This document shows, piece by piece, positions 28,124 to 36,620 of a DNA stretch of 64,000 nt; position 1 is the stretch's first letter, and each line of letters opens with the position of its first letter. The DNA lies in assembly GCF_000421105.1 (NCBI RefSeq), contig NZ_ATWF01000001.1, positions 1,561,407-1,625,406 of the forward strand. The letters run 5' to 3'. The stretch is from Limisalsivibrio acetivorans. Its GTDB lineage: Bacteria > Chrysiogenota > Deferribacteres > Deferribacterales > Geovibrionaceae. The notes below the pieces were generated by a model, which made no database searches, was not told the origin of the DNA, and worked only from the letters and a program-made list of their open reading frames with translations. The translations under genes and the position numbers were made by a program.

Positions 28124-28987
28124 CTACATCCCCGGATCGTAGAGGTAGTAAAAATCAGGAACATCGCTCCGGCTGAAAAAGCCTTTATAGACGCCCATCA
28201 TACGCTCCCAGACATCCTCTTTAGGCGTGTATCTGCGAAGCTCAAGGGTGTCTATGCCGATCTCCTTCTTCATCTCCTCAAAGGCATCACGCCAGCTTCC
28301 GAGGTTGTCCACAAAGCCGAGATCCTTGGCACGCTTTCCGGTGAAAATCCTTCCGTCCGCATACTTCCGGAGATGATCCTCCTCCATATTCCGCCGCTTG
28401 AGGATATCCGCAATGAAGAGCTCGTACATATCCATAACCGTCTGCTGGAGGATCTCACGCTCCTCCCTTGTCATTTCACGTGTGGGTGAGGCGATATCCT
28501 TGAACTCACCACTTTTGATGATAACGTTCTTGATGCCGATCTTGTCCATCAGCTCCTGTGTGTTGCTGAGATGCATGATAACGCCGATGCTCCCCGTTAT
28601 GGTTGAGGGCATGGCAAATACCTTATCCGCTGCGATTGATATATAGTATCCGCCCGAGGCTGCCATTGTGTCCATGGCGGAATAGACGGGCTTGTTTATG
28701 GTTGCTATGTAGTCATATATCTCTTTGGTAGGTGTTATAACTCCACCCGGTGAATTAACCTTGAGGATTATCCCCTTAATGCGCTCATCCTCGCTGAAAC
28801 GCTTGAGGATGTTTATATATGTATCAGCATCGGAGATGAGCCCCTCCATATCAAGGGCAACTACGGTGTTCTCGGGATAGTGCCTTTTATCCTGCCCTGT
28901 GAGAACATAGGCCATACGGCCGAAGATACCTAAAATAAGTATAATTATTATAAACTTAAGAACAAATCGTCCCCAGCTTCGTCTCAT
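28124..28987 (-). CDS. sppA: Signal peptide peptidase SppA (short form)
   Basis: Membrane-anchored serine protease of the S49 family that degrades cleaved signal peptides. An N-terminal transmembrane segment (FVLKFIIIILILGIFGRMAY, about residues 8-27) anchors a periplasmic ClpP-like domain with ILKVNSPGGVITPTKEIYDY, the catalytic serine in MAASGGYYISIAAD (about residue 110) and the general-base lysine in FTGKRAKDLGFVD (about residue 220). Using ATG 28987 (GGAGG seven bases upstream) gives 287 residues; an in-frame upstream start at 29050 has no such site. Divergent from the GT39 gene. Confidence 0.9.
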   Translation of the reverse strand: MRRSWGRFVLKFIIIILILGIFGRMAYVLTGQDKRHYPENTVVALDMEGLISDADTYINILKRFSEDERIKGIILKVNSPGGVITPTKEIYDYIATINKPVYSAMDTMAASGGYYISIAADKVFAMPSTITGSIGVIMHLSNTQELMDKIGIKNVIIKSGEFKDIASPTREMTREEREILQQTVMDMYELFIADILKRRNMEEDHLRKYADGRIFTGKRAKDLGFVDNLGSWRDAFEEMKKEIGIDTLELRRYTPKEDVWERMMGVYKGFFSRSDVPDFYYLYDPGM

Positions 28988-29118
28988 GCGGTTTCCTCCC
29001 TCAATGTTACAGAAAAACAATAACAGAACCCCGGCGGACAGACAAGACAAAGGAGGGAGCGCAAATAATGTTGAATATCATCACCGCTGGTGATATCTAT
29101 ATACCGCCGGAGGTTAGA

Positions 29119-30717
29119 ATGCTTCGTTTAATGCGCTTCTTCTATGAATCAAGATGGGTTACATTCCTCGTATTCGCCGTTTTCGGCCACGGGATGATAA
29201 GACACGACCTCAGACAGGACGGCCTACTCTACGCCGCCGTATCCAAGAGTGTCCTGCATTCGCCGGATCCTCTCATAATGCACTCGGGGGATCTCGTATA
29301 CCTCAACAAGCCCCCTCTATTCTTCTGGATAAACGCAGTATTCATAAAAATCTTCGGCAGTATCCCCTTTGCGGCAAAGATGGGGGGATTCCTTTCATTC
29401 CTGATACTCTCATGGCTCCTCTTCTACATCGCAAGAAAGATATTCATATCACGCCACACAGGCATCGTTAGCGTCTTTGCGGTCTGCACCAGCTACACCG
29501 TATACCAGAACACATTCACCAACCGGATGGAGGGGATGGTGAGCATGTTCATCGTTCTCTCACTTCTTATGCTGATGAAGTTCATGGAGGACAGGAAGAA
29601 CAAGTGGCTGTATCTATGGGGATTCACAGCTGGGCTAGCCGTACTCGTGAAGGGGCCGCTGGGGTTTCTGACTATAATTACAGGACTGGCTTACTTCATC
29701 CTCTTCGATCGTGCCATCTTCAAGGAGAATTTCAAAGGGCTTACCAGCTCCCTTGTGATATTCGCCCTGACCTTCGCATGGTGGTACGCCTATGCCATTC
29801 TCAACTCCGATTTCCTCAATGTATTCTTCAATGAACAGGTTATGGAACGGGTTCAGGGTGAGGGGGAATTCAACGGAGGGCAGAATACCCCCTTATACGA
29901 ATACTTCCGATTCATCGCCCAGAGGTACTTCATCTACATCCCCTTCCTGCTCTTCGGTTTCTACAAGGCTTTCAGAAACCATAGGGGCAAGCCGGAGCTG
30001 AGACTCTGGGCCGTCACCATGGTGATACACTTCGCCCTTATCCACCTTGTATCCACTCGGGATGACCGATACCTCTATCAGTTCTACGTCTTCGCCTCGA
30101 TCTTCACCGCATACGGCATCTACTCCATCAAACACTTCGATTACGAAAAGGTGGTTATCGGCTTTGCCGCCATATACGCCTCCCTCCTCCTCGTTTACCC
30201 CTATCCGCTGAACTGGGATTCCTATAAGTGTCTTATAGAGGCAAACAGGATCTCTAAACTGAGCGGAATGCCGATAGTTGGTCAGGAACGCTGGCGGGAG
30301 GACATAGGCTACAATGCAGCGATGACATTCTTCCTAGACAGATACAGCTACAAAGCACCGGAGGACAGGCCCTATCTGTTCATTGCAGGAAGAGGCTACG
30401 AACCGAAGGATAGCGAACGAGTTATCGGACGCTCAAGGCGTGTGCGAACGGTGCTCGTGCGCCCTGTGGAGATACATGAAAGGGTTATAGAGAAGGAATG
30501 CGAACCCATAGAGTGCCCCCAAGGGGACAACGGAACTGCAAAGGGCATAACAGCGGACAATGGAACAGCACCAGTTAACGAAACAACATCGGATAACGGA
30601 ACAGAAGCGGATAACCTGACGGACAACCTGACCATAGACGAGCTTAAGCGTGATCTGGAAAGGGAGATAGAAAAACCGGGACTTCATAGCACGAAGGACA
30701 ACGCAACCTCTATCTAG
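29119..30717 (+). CDS. GT39/ArnT-like membrane glycosyltransferase with sequon-rich tail
   Basis: A 532-residue polytopic membrane protein of the dolichyl-/polyprenyl-phosphate-sugar-dependent glycosyltransferase type. The first loop has HDLRQDGLLYAAVSK, with acidic residues at the position of the catalytic D-x-[D/E] site, and KPPLFFWINA, typical of the PMT_2 group; about eleven hydrophobic helices follow to residue 380. The last 60 residues are hydrophilic and contain seven N-x-S/T triplets (DNGT three times, NETT, NLTD, NLTI, DNAT). ATG 29119 with GGAGG five bases upstream is chosen over 29068. Acceptor unknown; lipid A or protein glycosylation are options. Its 3' end overlaps the convergent crotonase gene by 4 bases. 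Confidence 0.85.
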   Translation: MLRLMRFFYESRWVTFLVFAVFGHGMIRHDLRQDGLLYAAVSKSVLHSPDPLIMHSGDLVYLNKPPLFFWINAVFIKIFGSIPFAAKMGGFLSFLILSWLLFYIARKIFISRHTGIVSVFAVCTSYTVYQNTFTNRMEGMVSMFIVLSLLMLMKFMEDRKNKWLYLWGFTAGLAVLVKGPLGFLTIITGLAYFILFDRAIFKENFKGLTSSLVIFALTFAWWYAYAILNSDFLNVFFNEQVMERVQGEGEFNGGQNTPLYEYFRFIAQRYFIYIPFLLFGFYKAFRNHRGKPELRLWAVTMVIHFALIHLVSTRDDRYLYQFYVFASIFTAYGIYSIKHFDYEKVVIGFAAIYASLLLVYPYPLNWDSYKCLIEANRISKLSGMPIVGQERWREDIGYNAAMTFFLDRYSYKAPEDRPYLFIAGRGYEPKDSERVIGRSRRVRTVLVRPVEIHERVIEKECEPIECPQGDNGTAKGITADNGTAPVNETTSDNGTEADNLTDNLTIDELKRDLEREIEKPGLHSTKDNATSI

Positions 30718-31355
30718 CCCTGCATTATCTCCCGCTTCATCATCGCCAGAAGCTCTCTGTCCGTGCGGGTGAGCTTTTCGGCAAGGCCTGAACTGTAATC
30801 CAGCATCGTAGCCCTGTCCGGGAAGGTCTGCCAGAGATAGCCCGATTCCCGCATAAAGTCCGCCTCGAAGATGTCGCCTGTATTGAAGAGCTCCTGCAGA
30901 TGCGCCGGACGCATTAACCTCGGTATAGCCTGAGTTCCGCCGAACCCTGTTATTATGCCGAGCTTAGGCCCCGGATGAGCAAACTTTGAATGCCTCACAG
31001 CCAGACGGAAATCACAAGCAGCGGCAAAATCCATACCCCCGCCCATGCAGAAGCCGTCGATCTCGGCAATAATAATCTGCGGCATGCGGCGCATGAGCCC
31101 GAAGAGGGAGTTTCCCAGAACGGAGAAGCCCTTGGCATCCATGCCGTCGTAGGAATACATTGTTTTCAGGTCAGCCCCCACGGCGAAACATCCACCCTCG
31201 CCGAGTATGCGGATAACCTTTGCGGGGCTGAACTCAAGCCGGCGCAGGACGGAACGAATCTCCTTGAGGGTGGGCACATCGAGCAGGGTAAAGCGTCCTT
31301 CGTGGGGAATAAGCCTTATATACGCCGTCTCATGCTCAAGCTTGAGCTCGATCAT
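30714..31355 (-). CDS. Crotonase-fold protein lacking the usual catalytic glutamates
   Basis: A 213-residue member of the enoyl-CoA hydratase/isomerase superfamily with the oxyanion-hole segments GGCFAVGADLKTMYSY and FCMGGGMDFAAACDFRLA, and LGIITGFGGTQAIPR. Where hydratases have Glu in G-x-E-x-A and in P-E-V/x-x-L-G, this protein has Asp (GMDFA) and HPGPKLG without Glu. It is also about 45 residues short at the C-terminus compared with typical 258-residue enzymes. It may be an isomerase-type or other crotonase activity rather than a hydratase. It overlaps its upstream paralogue by 4 bases. Confidence 0.85.
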   Translation of the reverse strand: MIELKLEHETAYIRLIPHEGRFTLLDVPTLKEIRSVLRRLEFSPAKVIRILGEGGCFAVGADLKTMYSYDGMDAKGFSVLGNSLFGLMRRMPQIIIAEIDGFCMGGGMDFAAACDFRLAVRHSKFAHPGPKLGIITGFGGTQAIPRLMRPAHLQELFNTGDIFEADFMRESGYLWQTFPDRATMLDYSSGLAEKLTRTDRELLAMMKREIMQG

Positions 31356-32137
31356 TCCTTATCCTCGAAGGATATGTCCTCCCAGCGCACCTTGAAGTCC
31401 GGCCGACGTTTCTCTATGAAGGCTCCCATACCCTCCTTTTTGTCGGGTGAGGAAAAGGAGAAGGTGAAGGCGTTCTGCTCAAGGAGGAGTGCCTTGTCCA
31501 GATCCATGCCGATCCCTGCGTTTATGGTTTCCTTAGCCAGACCGAGGGCGAAGGAGCTTCGTTTTGACATACGTTCAGCGAGTTCATCGGTATACGCCCT
31601 AAGCTCTTCAGATGTATCGAAAACCCTGTTCACTATCCCCCGTTCACGCATCTCCGCCGCACTCACAGCATCACCGGTGAAAACAAGGTATTTGACGAAG
31701 GTTTCATAGATCTTTCGTGTGAAAAGCTGTGTTCCGCCGAAACCTGGCACTATCCCCAGCTTTACCTCGGGAAAGGCGAAGGATGAGCCTTTGGTGGTGA
31801 GTATGATATCCGAGGCAAGGGCTATCTCAAATCCAGGCCCGAATGCCTCGCCGTCTATGGAGGATATAAGGGGCTTCTTCAATTCACGCATCCCCTTTAT
31901 AAGCCTCTGCCCACGCACAGCATAGGCTCTGGCCTCCTTAAGGCCGAAATCGTTAAGATCCTCCACAGGCCTGCCTATGCAGAAACGACCCTCACGCCCC
32001 TTAAGGACAATAACGTCAACAGCCCTATCCCCCTCAAGGCGAAGGAGTTCCTCGGCCAGTAAAGAGGGATCGCCGCAAGTTCCGCCCAACGTTATAACGG
32101 CGATTCCGTTTCCGGTTTCGGTTTCAAAACAGTTCAT
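31352..32137 (-). CDS. Enoyl-CoA hydratase/isomerase family protein
   Basis: A 261-residue crotonase of normal length. Both catalytic glutamates of the hydratase type are present: GPGFEIALASDI (about residue 107) and FPEVKLGIVPGFGGTQL (about residue 127). The oxyanion-hole glycine lies in IDGEAFGPGFE. It would hydrate 2-enoyl-CoA in fatty- or aromatic-acid breakdown. It sits between DUF1634 (adjacent, no gap) and a second crotonase gene. No thiolase or acyl-CoA dehydrogenase is next to it, so pathway is open. Confidence 0.9.
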   Translation of the reverse strand: MNCFETETGNGIAVITLGGTCGDPSLLAEELLRLEGDRAVDVIVLKGREGRFCIGRPVEDLNDFGLKEARAYAVRGQRLIKGMRELKKPLISSIDGEAFGPGFEIALASDIILTTKGSSFAFPEVKLGIVPGFGGTQLFTRKIYETFVKYLVFTGDAVSAAEMRERGIVNRVFDTSEELRAYTDELAERMSKRSSFALGLAKETINAGIGMDLDKALLLEQNAFTFSFSSPDKKEGMGAFIEKRRPDFKVRWEDISFEDKE

Positions 32138-32464
32138 CTAGCCCCCTTGTACAATAACTATTGCGAGCATCAGAAAGATAATAAGGCACATCAGCGAATA
32201 CCTGAATGAGCCCTTCATGAGAAAATGCACCATCATATAGAAAAGCCCGCAGAGGGGCGTGATTATAAGAACGAGTACGCCTGCGTAAAGGGTCTGCACG
32301 GGATCGAAGGAGACAAGCCCTGAGAACATCTCCCCAAGATCTGTATACGGCGTATGCTCCATATCCGCATGGAGGAAGAGCCCCTCCCCGATGCCGATTA
32401 TCATGAGAGCCACACTCAGAAGCCCGCCGGACTTAAGGACAACAGACAGGTTCCTTTCCATCAT
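32138..32464 (-). CDS. DUF1634 membrane protein
   Basis: A 108-residue protein with three hydrophobic helices (about residues 10-29, 57-78, 88-105) and the loop DLGEMFSGLVSFDPVQTLYAGVLVLI. This matches DUF1634, a small protein almost always encoded next to a TauE/SafE permease, as here (4-base overlap). Probably an accessory subunit of that permease. Confidence 0.88.
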   Translation of the reverse strand: MMERNLSVVLKSGGLLSVALMIIGIGEGLFLHADMEHTPYTDLGEMFSGLVSFDPVQTLYAGVLVLIITPLCGLFYMMVHFLMKGSFRYSLMCLIIFLMLAIVIVQGG

Positions 32465-33282
32465 TGCAGCCCCTTTATAAACATCTGCAGTGCAACAAAA
32501 AGCAGGAACAGGATAAATATCAGCTTTACCTTCTTATCGGTAACCTTAGTGAGCTTTCTTGTGGCATATCTTGAACCGAAGAGAACCCCCACAACCATAG
32601 AACCGGCCACAAGCGGATTAACATACCCTGCCCTGAAATAGGCGATGCACCCTGCGGCGGCGGTGAAACCTATCATAAAATTGCTGGTAGCCGTTGCCAC
32701 ACGTATGGGGATACAGCTGACTATATTCATGGCTGGCACCTTGAATATCCCGCCACCAACGCCTAGCATGCCGGAAATAAGCCCCGCCGCTCCAGAAACG
32801 CCGAGGGTGGGTGCGATCCTTTTCACGCAGTAGTTCACATGCACTCCCCTCGACTCATCATAATAAAAAGAATCGAGAGCTCCGCTCCCCTCTTCCTGTT
32901 CAAGTGCTTCGGAGGGCTGGGATTTCTTCCACATGAAAACTGCTGTAACAACCATAACAAAGGCAAAAACAAGAGAGAGGGGTTTCTCGGGTATGGAGAC
33001 GCTTATGAAACTGCCGATGATTGCGCCGAAGACCGTAACCAGCTCGAGGGTAACGGCGTATCGTATATTGATGATCTCCTTGCGCAGGTTCACCGAGGCA
33101 ACCATGATGCTCCCCGCTATGATAGCCACAAGGGATGAGGCTATAGCCTCATGGATTGGATAGCCGAAGACAAGGACCAGAACAGGTACAATCAATGCAC
33201 CGCCGCCAAGCCCCAACAGGTATCCGATAACCCCCACTGCGAAACCCATAATAAGGAGAAGCAATATCTCAATCATTACCAA
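32461..33282 (-). CDS. TauE/SafE-family anion permease
   Basis: A 273-residue inner-membrane protein of about eight helices in two homologous halves, each starting with a glycine-rich segment: GYLLGLGGGALIVPVLVLVFG (split here as GYLLGLGGGALIVPVL) and LISGMLGVGGGIFKVPAMNI. This is the sulfite/organosulfonate exporter-permease family. It is first of TauE-DUF1634-crotonase-crotonase, which may point to organic acid or sulfur compound transport rather than sulfite alone. Substrate cannot be read from sequence. Confidence 0.9.
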   Translation of the reverse strand: MVMIEILLLLIMGFAVGVIGYLLGLGGGALIVPVLVLVFGYPIHEAIASSLVAIIAGSIMVASVNLRKEIINIRYAVTLELVTVFGAIIGSFISVSIPEKPLSLVFAFVMVVTAVFMWKKSQPSEALEQEEGSGALDSFYYDESRGVHVNYCVKRIAPTLGVSGAAGLISGMLGVGGGIFKVPAMNIVSCIPIRVATATSNFMIGFTAAAGCIAYFRAGYVNPLVAGSMVVGVLFGSRYATRKLTKVTDKKVKLIFILFLLFVALQMFIKGLQ

Positions 33283-33307
33283 GATATAAGACAGGGGGGT
33301 GCTAAAG

Positions 33308-34150
33308 TCAAGCGGGGTTATACTCGCTGGCGTTTCCTCTTCTCAGGGTGTCCTTAAGCTGGGAGGGTGTCGTGGTTCTAAGCAGATCGTCACGCTTCTT
33401 CCTAGCCTCGTCCATGGCGCCCTTCCCCGTAGGGTCGTGCTCCTTGAGCTCATGGTAGCCGTTCTCCACAGAGGCCTTAACGAATCTCTCCGCCTCCCTG
33501 CGGAAGATGGTGCAGTGTTCTTTAAAACTCGGCATGCTCATCATCTTATAAGCCTTAACCATATCCTGAAGACGGAACATCTTCTGATAGTATACCGCAC
33601 GACGGATCGACATAGCCTCACGGTAAAAGTAATCCCTGTCCACACCCATTACACGCAGGAAGAGCTCGCCGTTTATATGCGCATCATCAATGAGGCTCAG
33701 CAAACGCCCACGATACTTGTTGTTATGGAGCGCCTCCTCCGCATACTCAAGGAGAAGGTGAGAACTCATCCTACCCTTGCCCATATAGAGCATGTGCTGG
33801 GGTACAAAGCTGTTGTGGGCGATGATATCCGCAGAGAGATGGGCGGCGTAGCCGTGGGCAAAAGCCTTCTCCGCATCGGTTTCCGCACCCTTAAACAAAC
33901 GGCTTACAGTGCGCCATGAATGGGTCTCCATCGACCTTTTAACCGATGAAAAGTCCTTCAGGAAGTTGAAGAAATCGGGGAATATATTCCCGAGCAGAAA
34001 GTGTACGGGATAGCTTCTGAGTACAAGCATATCCGTATCTGCCAGTATCTTCGTTCCCATGGCTATATGTGTCTGAAAGCCCCACGCAAGGGCGTTTTCA
34101 GGAAGGAATATCAAAAAAGCGGTGAAAACCGCTGCTGCACGTATTATCAT
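33308..34150 (-). CDS. Zinc-dependent phospholipase C family protein, secreted
   Basis: Signal peptide MIIRAAAVFTAFLIFLPENALA then WGFQTHIAMG, where the mature N-terminal Trp and His would be zinc ligands in this family (PF00882). Other ligand segments are GNIFPDFFNF, METHSW and FAHGYAAHLSADIIAHNSFVP. The C-terminal half is helical and charged. Using ATG 34150 gives 280 residues. The longer form from TTG 34186 would start inside the -35 box of the predicted promoter. Substrate is not known; bacterial members include phospholipases and uncharacterised proteins. Confidence 0.82.
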   Translation of the reverse strand: MIIRAAAVFTAFLIFLPENALAWGFQTHIAMGTKILADTDMLVLRSYPVHFLLGNIFPDFFNFLKDFSSVKRSMETHSWRTVSRLFKGAETDAEKAFAHGYAAHLSADIIAHNSFVPQHMLYMGKGRMSSHLLLEYAEEALHNNKYRGRLLSLIDDAHINGELFLRVMGVDRDYFYREAMSIRRAVYYQKMFRLQDMVKAYKMMSMPSFKEHCTIFRREAERFVKASVENGYHELKEHDPTGKGAMDEARKKRDDLLRTTTPSQLKDTLRRGNASEYNPA

Positions 34151-34158
34151 AATTATAG

Positions 34159-34186
34159 ATAATAGTCCTAATACTGAATTGGTCAA
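34159..34186 (-). promoter_or_regulatory. Predicted promoter of the phospholipase-like gene (leaderless)
   Basis: On the minus strand TTGACC (34186-34181), 16-base spacer, TATTAT (34164-34159). Only eight bases separate the -10 from the ATG at 34150, so the message would start at or next to the start codon. It is arranged back to back with the plus-strand promoter at 34193. Confidence 0.5.
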
Positions 34187-34192
34187 TCCCCG

Positions 34193-34221
34193 TTGACAAA
34201 ATCAATTAGGATAATTATGGT
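34193..34221 (+). promoter_or_regulatory. Predicted promoter for the 77-residue protein gene
   Basis: TTGACA (34193-34198, perfect), 17-base spacer, TATGGT (34216-34221, 4/6). The start would be near 34228, about 60 bases before the ATG. Confidence 0.5.
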
Positions 34222-34288
34222 GTTATTATAATTAATCGATTGTAGCCCCAAGAGAGAGGGGTTTAAGACCTTTATTGGAGGTGGAATC

Positions 34289-34522
34289 ATGAAAGAGAGA
34301 GCACTTGAGTTAAGGAAAGAGATCGTTCACATGAAGGATGCGTGGGAGGAGCTCACCATCGGAGAAAGAAACGTTGTAGAAGACATGGAAAAGGAACTTG
34401 ATAAACTCACCAGTGATATGAACGATATCGACCGCCAGTGGGTCGAGAATGAGTTCGGCAAGTGGTACGAGAAATATCTTGAGGTTGAAACCAAGGTGTT
34501 CATTAAGCCCCATGAAGGTTAA
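34289..34522 (+). CDS. Small helical hypothetical protein (77 residues)
   Basis: MKERALELRKEIVHMKDAW... is a charged, almost entirely helical protein with heptad-like spacing over residues 3-60 and an aromatic stretch FGKWYEKYLEVE. No membrane segment, cysteine or recognised domain. A strong ribosome-binding site (GGAGG) and its own promoter support expression. Function unknown. Confidence 0.65.
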   Translation: MKERALELRKEIVHMKDAWEELTIGERNVVEDMEKELDKLTSDMNDIDRQWVENEFGKWYEKYLEVETKVFIKPHEG

Positions 34523-34528
34523 TGCGGT

Positions 34529-34558
34529 TTGCCAAATCCCCCTTTTGGTGCGTATTAT
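34529..34558 (+). promoter_or_regulatory. Predicted promoter of the lipoprotein gene
   Basis: TTGCCA (34529-34534), 18-base spacer, TATTAT (34553-34558); -35 is 4/6 to 5/6 and -10 is 5/6. Start near 34565 would leave a 30-base leader with GGGGAGG before the ATG. Confidence 0.5.
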
Positions 34559-34594
34559 ATAGATGCACTACATAATAAAGGGGAGGCATAGTGT

Positions 34595-35164
34595 ATGCGT
34601 TTTATAAAGATAATATCGATCGCCCTTATCATTGGCGGCTTGGCCTGTGCTCCTGTTAAGCAGGGGAGAACCATTGATGATGCGAGCAAAGTGTACTTTA
34701 CCCAGTACAGCTTCTATTACGTTAACTCAAGCCACAAGACCACCAACTACCGTGGTGGGAAGCTTCTGCCCGTAAACACTCCTGTGAGGGTTGTATCCTT
34801 CGGCGGCAAAGATATTCTGGGGCATGGAACCTATGTTATCCAGACCGTTGAGGGTAACAGGAAGATTACAGTTGTAAACTTCAAGTCCGAGACGGGTAAG
34901 ACCCTCAATCAGGTTCGTGAGCTTATGCTTGGTGAGAAGAGTGTAAACCTCGGTCAATGGAGCGAGCAGGCGGCGGCACTGATAAAGCAGGGTAAACCCG
35001 CTATAAATATGGACAAGGAGATGGTTCTCACCGCCATGGGCTACCCTCCGGAGAGCATGACGGCGACTCTTGATAAGGATGCCTGGATCTACTATCGTGA
35101 CAGGCTCCAGAAGACAAGGATCTATTTCAACGATGAGGGGAAGGTTACGGACATAGTCCACTAA
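34595..35164 (+). CDS. Lipoprotein with BamE/SmpA-like C-terminal segment
   Basis: A 189-residue protein. Residues 1-18 form a lipoprotein signal with lipobox GLAC (Cys18). After a middle region with SSHKTTNYRGG and VRVVSFGGKDIL, the C-terminus reads MDKEMVLTAMGYPP ... DAWIYYRDRLQKTRIYFNDEGKV, the pattern of the BamE/SmpA fold in which a short helix is followed by strands. It may therefore be an outer-membrane-associated lipoprotein, but the N-terminal part is not typical of BamE. Convergent with truA with 4 bases overlap. Confidence 0.75.
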   Translation: MRFIKIISIALIIGGLACAPVKQGRTIDDASKVYFTQYSFYYVNSSHKTTNYRGGKLLPVNTPVRVVSFGGKDILGHGTYVIQTVEGNRKITVVNFKSETGKTLNQVRELMLGEKSVNLGQWSEQAAALIKQGKPAINMDKEMVLTAMGYPPESMTATLDKDAWIYYRDRLQKTRIYFNDEGKVTDIVH

Positions 35165-35901
35165 TCCCCATAGAAGACCTTTACTAATGTTAATCCATGG
35201 GCGGGTGCTGTTATGCCCGCCCTGTCTCTGTTCCTTGATGCAAAAACATCCCGTATATCCCCGGGGGTACACCCCCAAAGGGTGAAATCCACGCAGGTTC
35301 CCACAATGTTGCGAACCATCATATGGAGGAACCCGCTTCCGTTTATCTCAAGACTGAAGAACCCGTCTGAATGTTCCATCTGTAAACTGTTTATCCGCCT
35401 TACCGTATTCTCCTTCAAGCTCTGACGGACACAGAATGCGGCGAAATCGTGCTCACCCTCAAATACGGACAAAAGCTCGCCGAACAGTACATGATCCAGC
35501 GGCTTCTTTATCCACCAGAGCCTGTTCCGCTCCAATGCTGAGCCGTACTCACGGGAAAGGATGCGGTATCGGTAGGTTTTGCTGAGGGCACTCTGCTGGG
35601 CGTGGAACTCCAGAGGGGCATCTTCGGCATCCTTGATAACGACATCATCGGGTAGGAGGCTGTTAAGCCCGTACACAAGGGCCTTTCTATCCAGATACTT
35701 ATCGGTAATGAAGCTGAAAACCTGCCCTTCGGCATGGACACCTGAGTCTGTTCTGCCCGAACCGATGATCTTCACAGGTGCCTTGTACATCTCGGTGAGC
35801 TTCTCCTCTATAACCTGCTGAACCGTCCGCCCCGTACTCTGCACCTGCCAGCCCGCAAAGCCCGTTCCGTCATACTCCACAACGCAACGCTTGTTATACA
35901 A
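35161..35901 (-). CDS. truA: tRNA pseudouridine synthase A
   Basis: Forms pseudouridine 38-40 in the anticodon stem-loop. The catalytic aspartate lies in the motif GSGRTDSGVHAEGQVFSF (Asp at about residue 52), and the N-terminus VEYDGTGFAGWQVQ and the FLHMMVRNIVGT segment are standard. Length 246 is usual. It overlaps the ecfT-like gene by 8 bases. Confidence 0.96.
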   Translation of the reverse strand: MYNKRCVVEYDGTGFAGWQVQSTGRTVQQVIEEKLTEMYKAPVKIIGSGRTDSGVHAEGQVFSFITDKYLDRKALVYGLNSLLPDDVVIKDAEDAPLEFHAQQSALSKTYRYRILSREYGSALERNRLWWIKKPLDHVLFGELLSVFEGEHDFAAFCVRQSLKENTVRRINSLQMEHSDGFFSLEINGSGFLHMMVRNIVGTCVDFTLWGCTPGDIRDVFASRNRDRAGITAPAHGLTLVKVFYGD

Positions 35902-36574
35902 GGATCACCCCCGCACAGAAAATGAGGGCAAGTCCAGCTGTATAGGCATCACTCGGGCCCATACCCGGCATACGGACAACCTCGTCAAAATTATCGAGTA
36001 TCTCCTGCACGGATTCGGAGGAATAGTTCAACGCACCGTTGTAAAGCCTGCGAATCCTTTCCATGATCCCCCCCTCCCCCTTCGCCTCGCTGAGGAATCT
36101 TGGGAGGAAGCGCACGGCCACTAGCATCGATGTACTTATACCCTTTGCATCAACAAAGGGGATACGGCGGAGTATATGATAGAAGACCCCCACAAGCTCG
36201 CCTGTGGGGGTTGTGAATGTGAGCACCGAAGAGAATCCAATCAGTATCCCTATCCTGAGAGCAACCACAGCTGCATCTGCTATACTCCTCTCACCGAAGA
36301 AGTAATGGCTTATGAACGAAACGCCGAGGATCGGGATAAAAGGACGGAGTGCTCTATAATAGGAATAGGCGGGTATTTTTGATATACCAAAGGTGAGCAA
36401 AAGAAACAGAAGGGAAATAATGAGTGAAGCCTTAGTCTCAGCCCCACCTGCAAAGAGCATAACAGTAACGAGGGAGAAGAACTTAACGCCGGGGTGTGTC
36501 CTGTGAAGCAGAGAATCCCCTCCATGATAGCTTCCGAAGCTCACGCCGGTGTTTTCATAACTTACGCCGGTCAA
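35894..36574 (-). CDS. Energy-coupling factor transporter transmembrane protein (EcfT/CbiQ-like)
   Basis: A 226-residue membrane protein of about five helices with the N-terminal SLLHRTHPGVKFFSLVTVM and the cytoplasmic coupling region STSMLVAVRFLPRFLSEAKGEGG in the place of the EcfT coupling helices with conserved Arg. EcfT couples substrate-binding S proteins to ABC ATPases for vitamins or metals. No EcfA or S subunit is adjacent, so it is either a solitary T component or incompletely assigned. The start is a TTG with GGAG eight bases upstream; no in-frame ATG fits. Confidence 0.78.
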   Translation of the reverse strand: MTGVSYENTGVSFGSYHGGDSLLHRTHPGVKFFSLVTVMLFAGGAETKASLIISLLFLLLTFGISKIPAYSYYRALRPFIPILGVSFISHYFFGERSIADAAVVALRIGILIGFSSVLTFTTPTGELVGVFYHILRRIPFVDAKGISTSMLVAVRFLPRFLSEAKGEGGIMERIRRLYNGALNYSSESVQEILDNFDEVVRMPGMGPSDAYTAGLALIFCAGVILV

Positions 36575-36620
36575 AGGGGATTCTCCATAAATCTAGATGA
36601 TTAAAGAAAAACGCCTGAAA

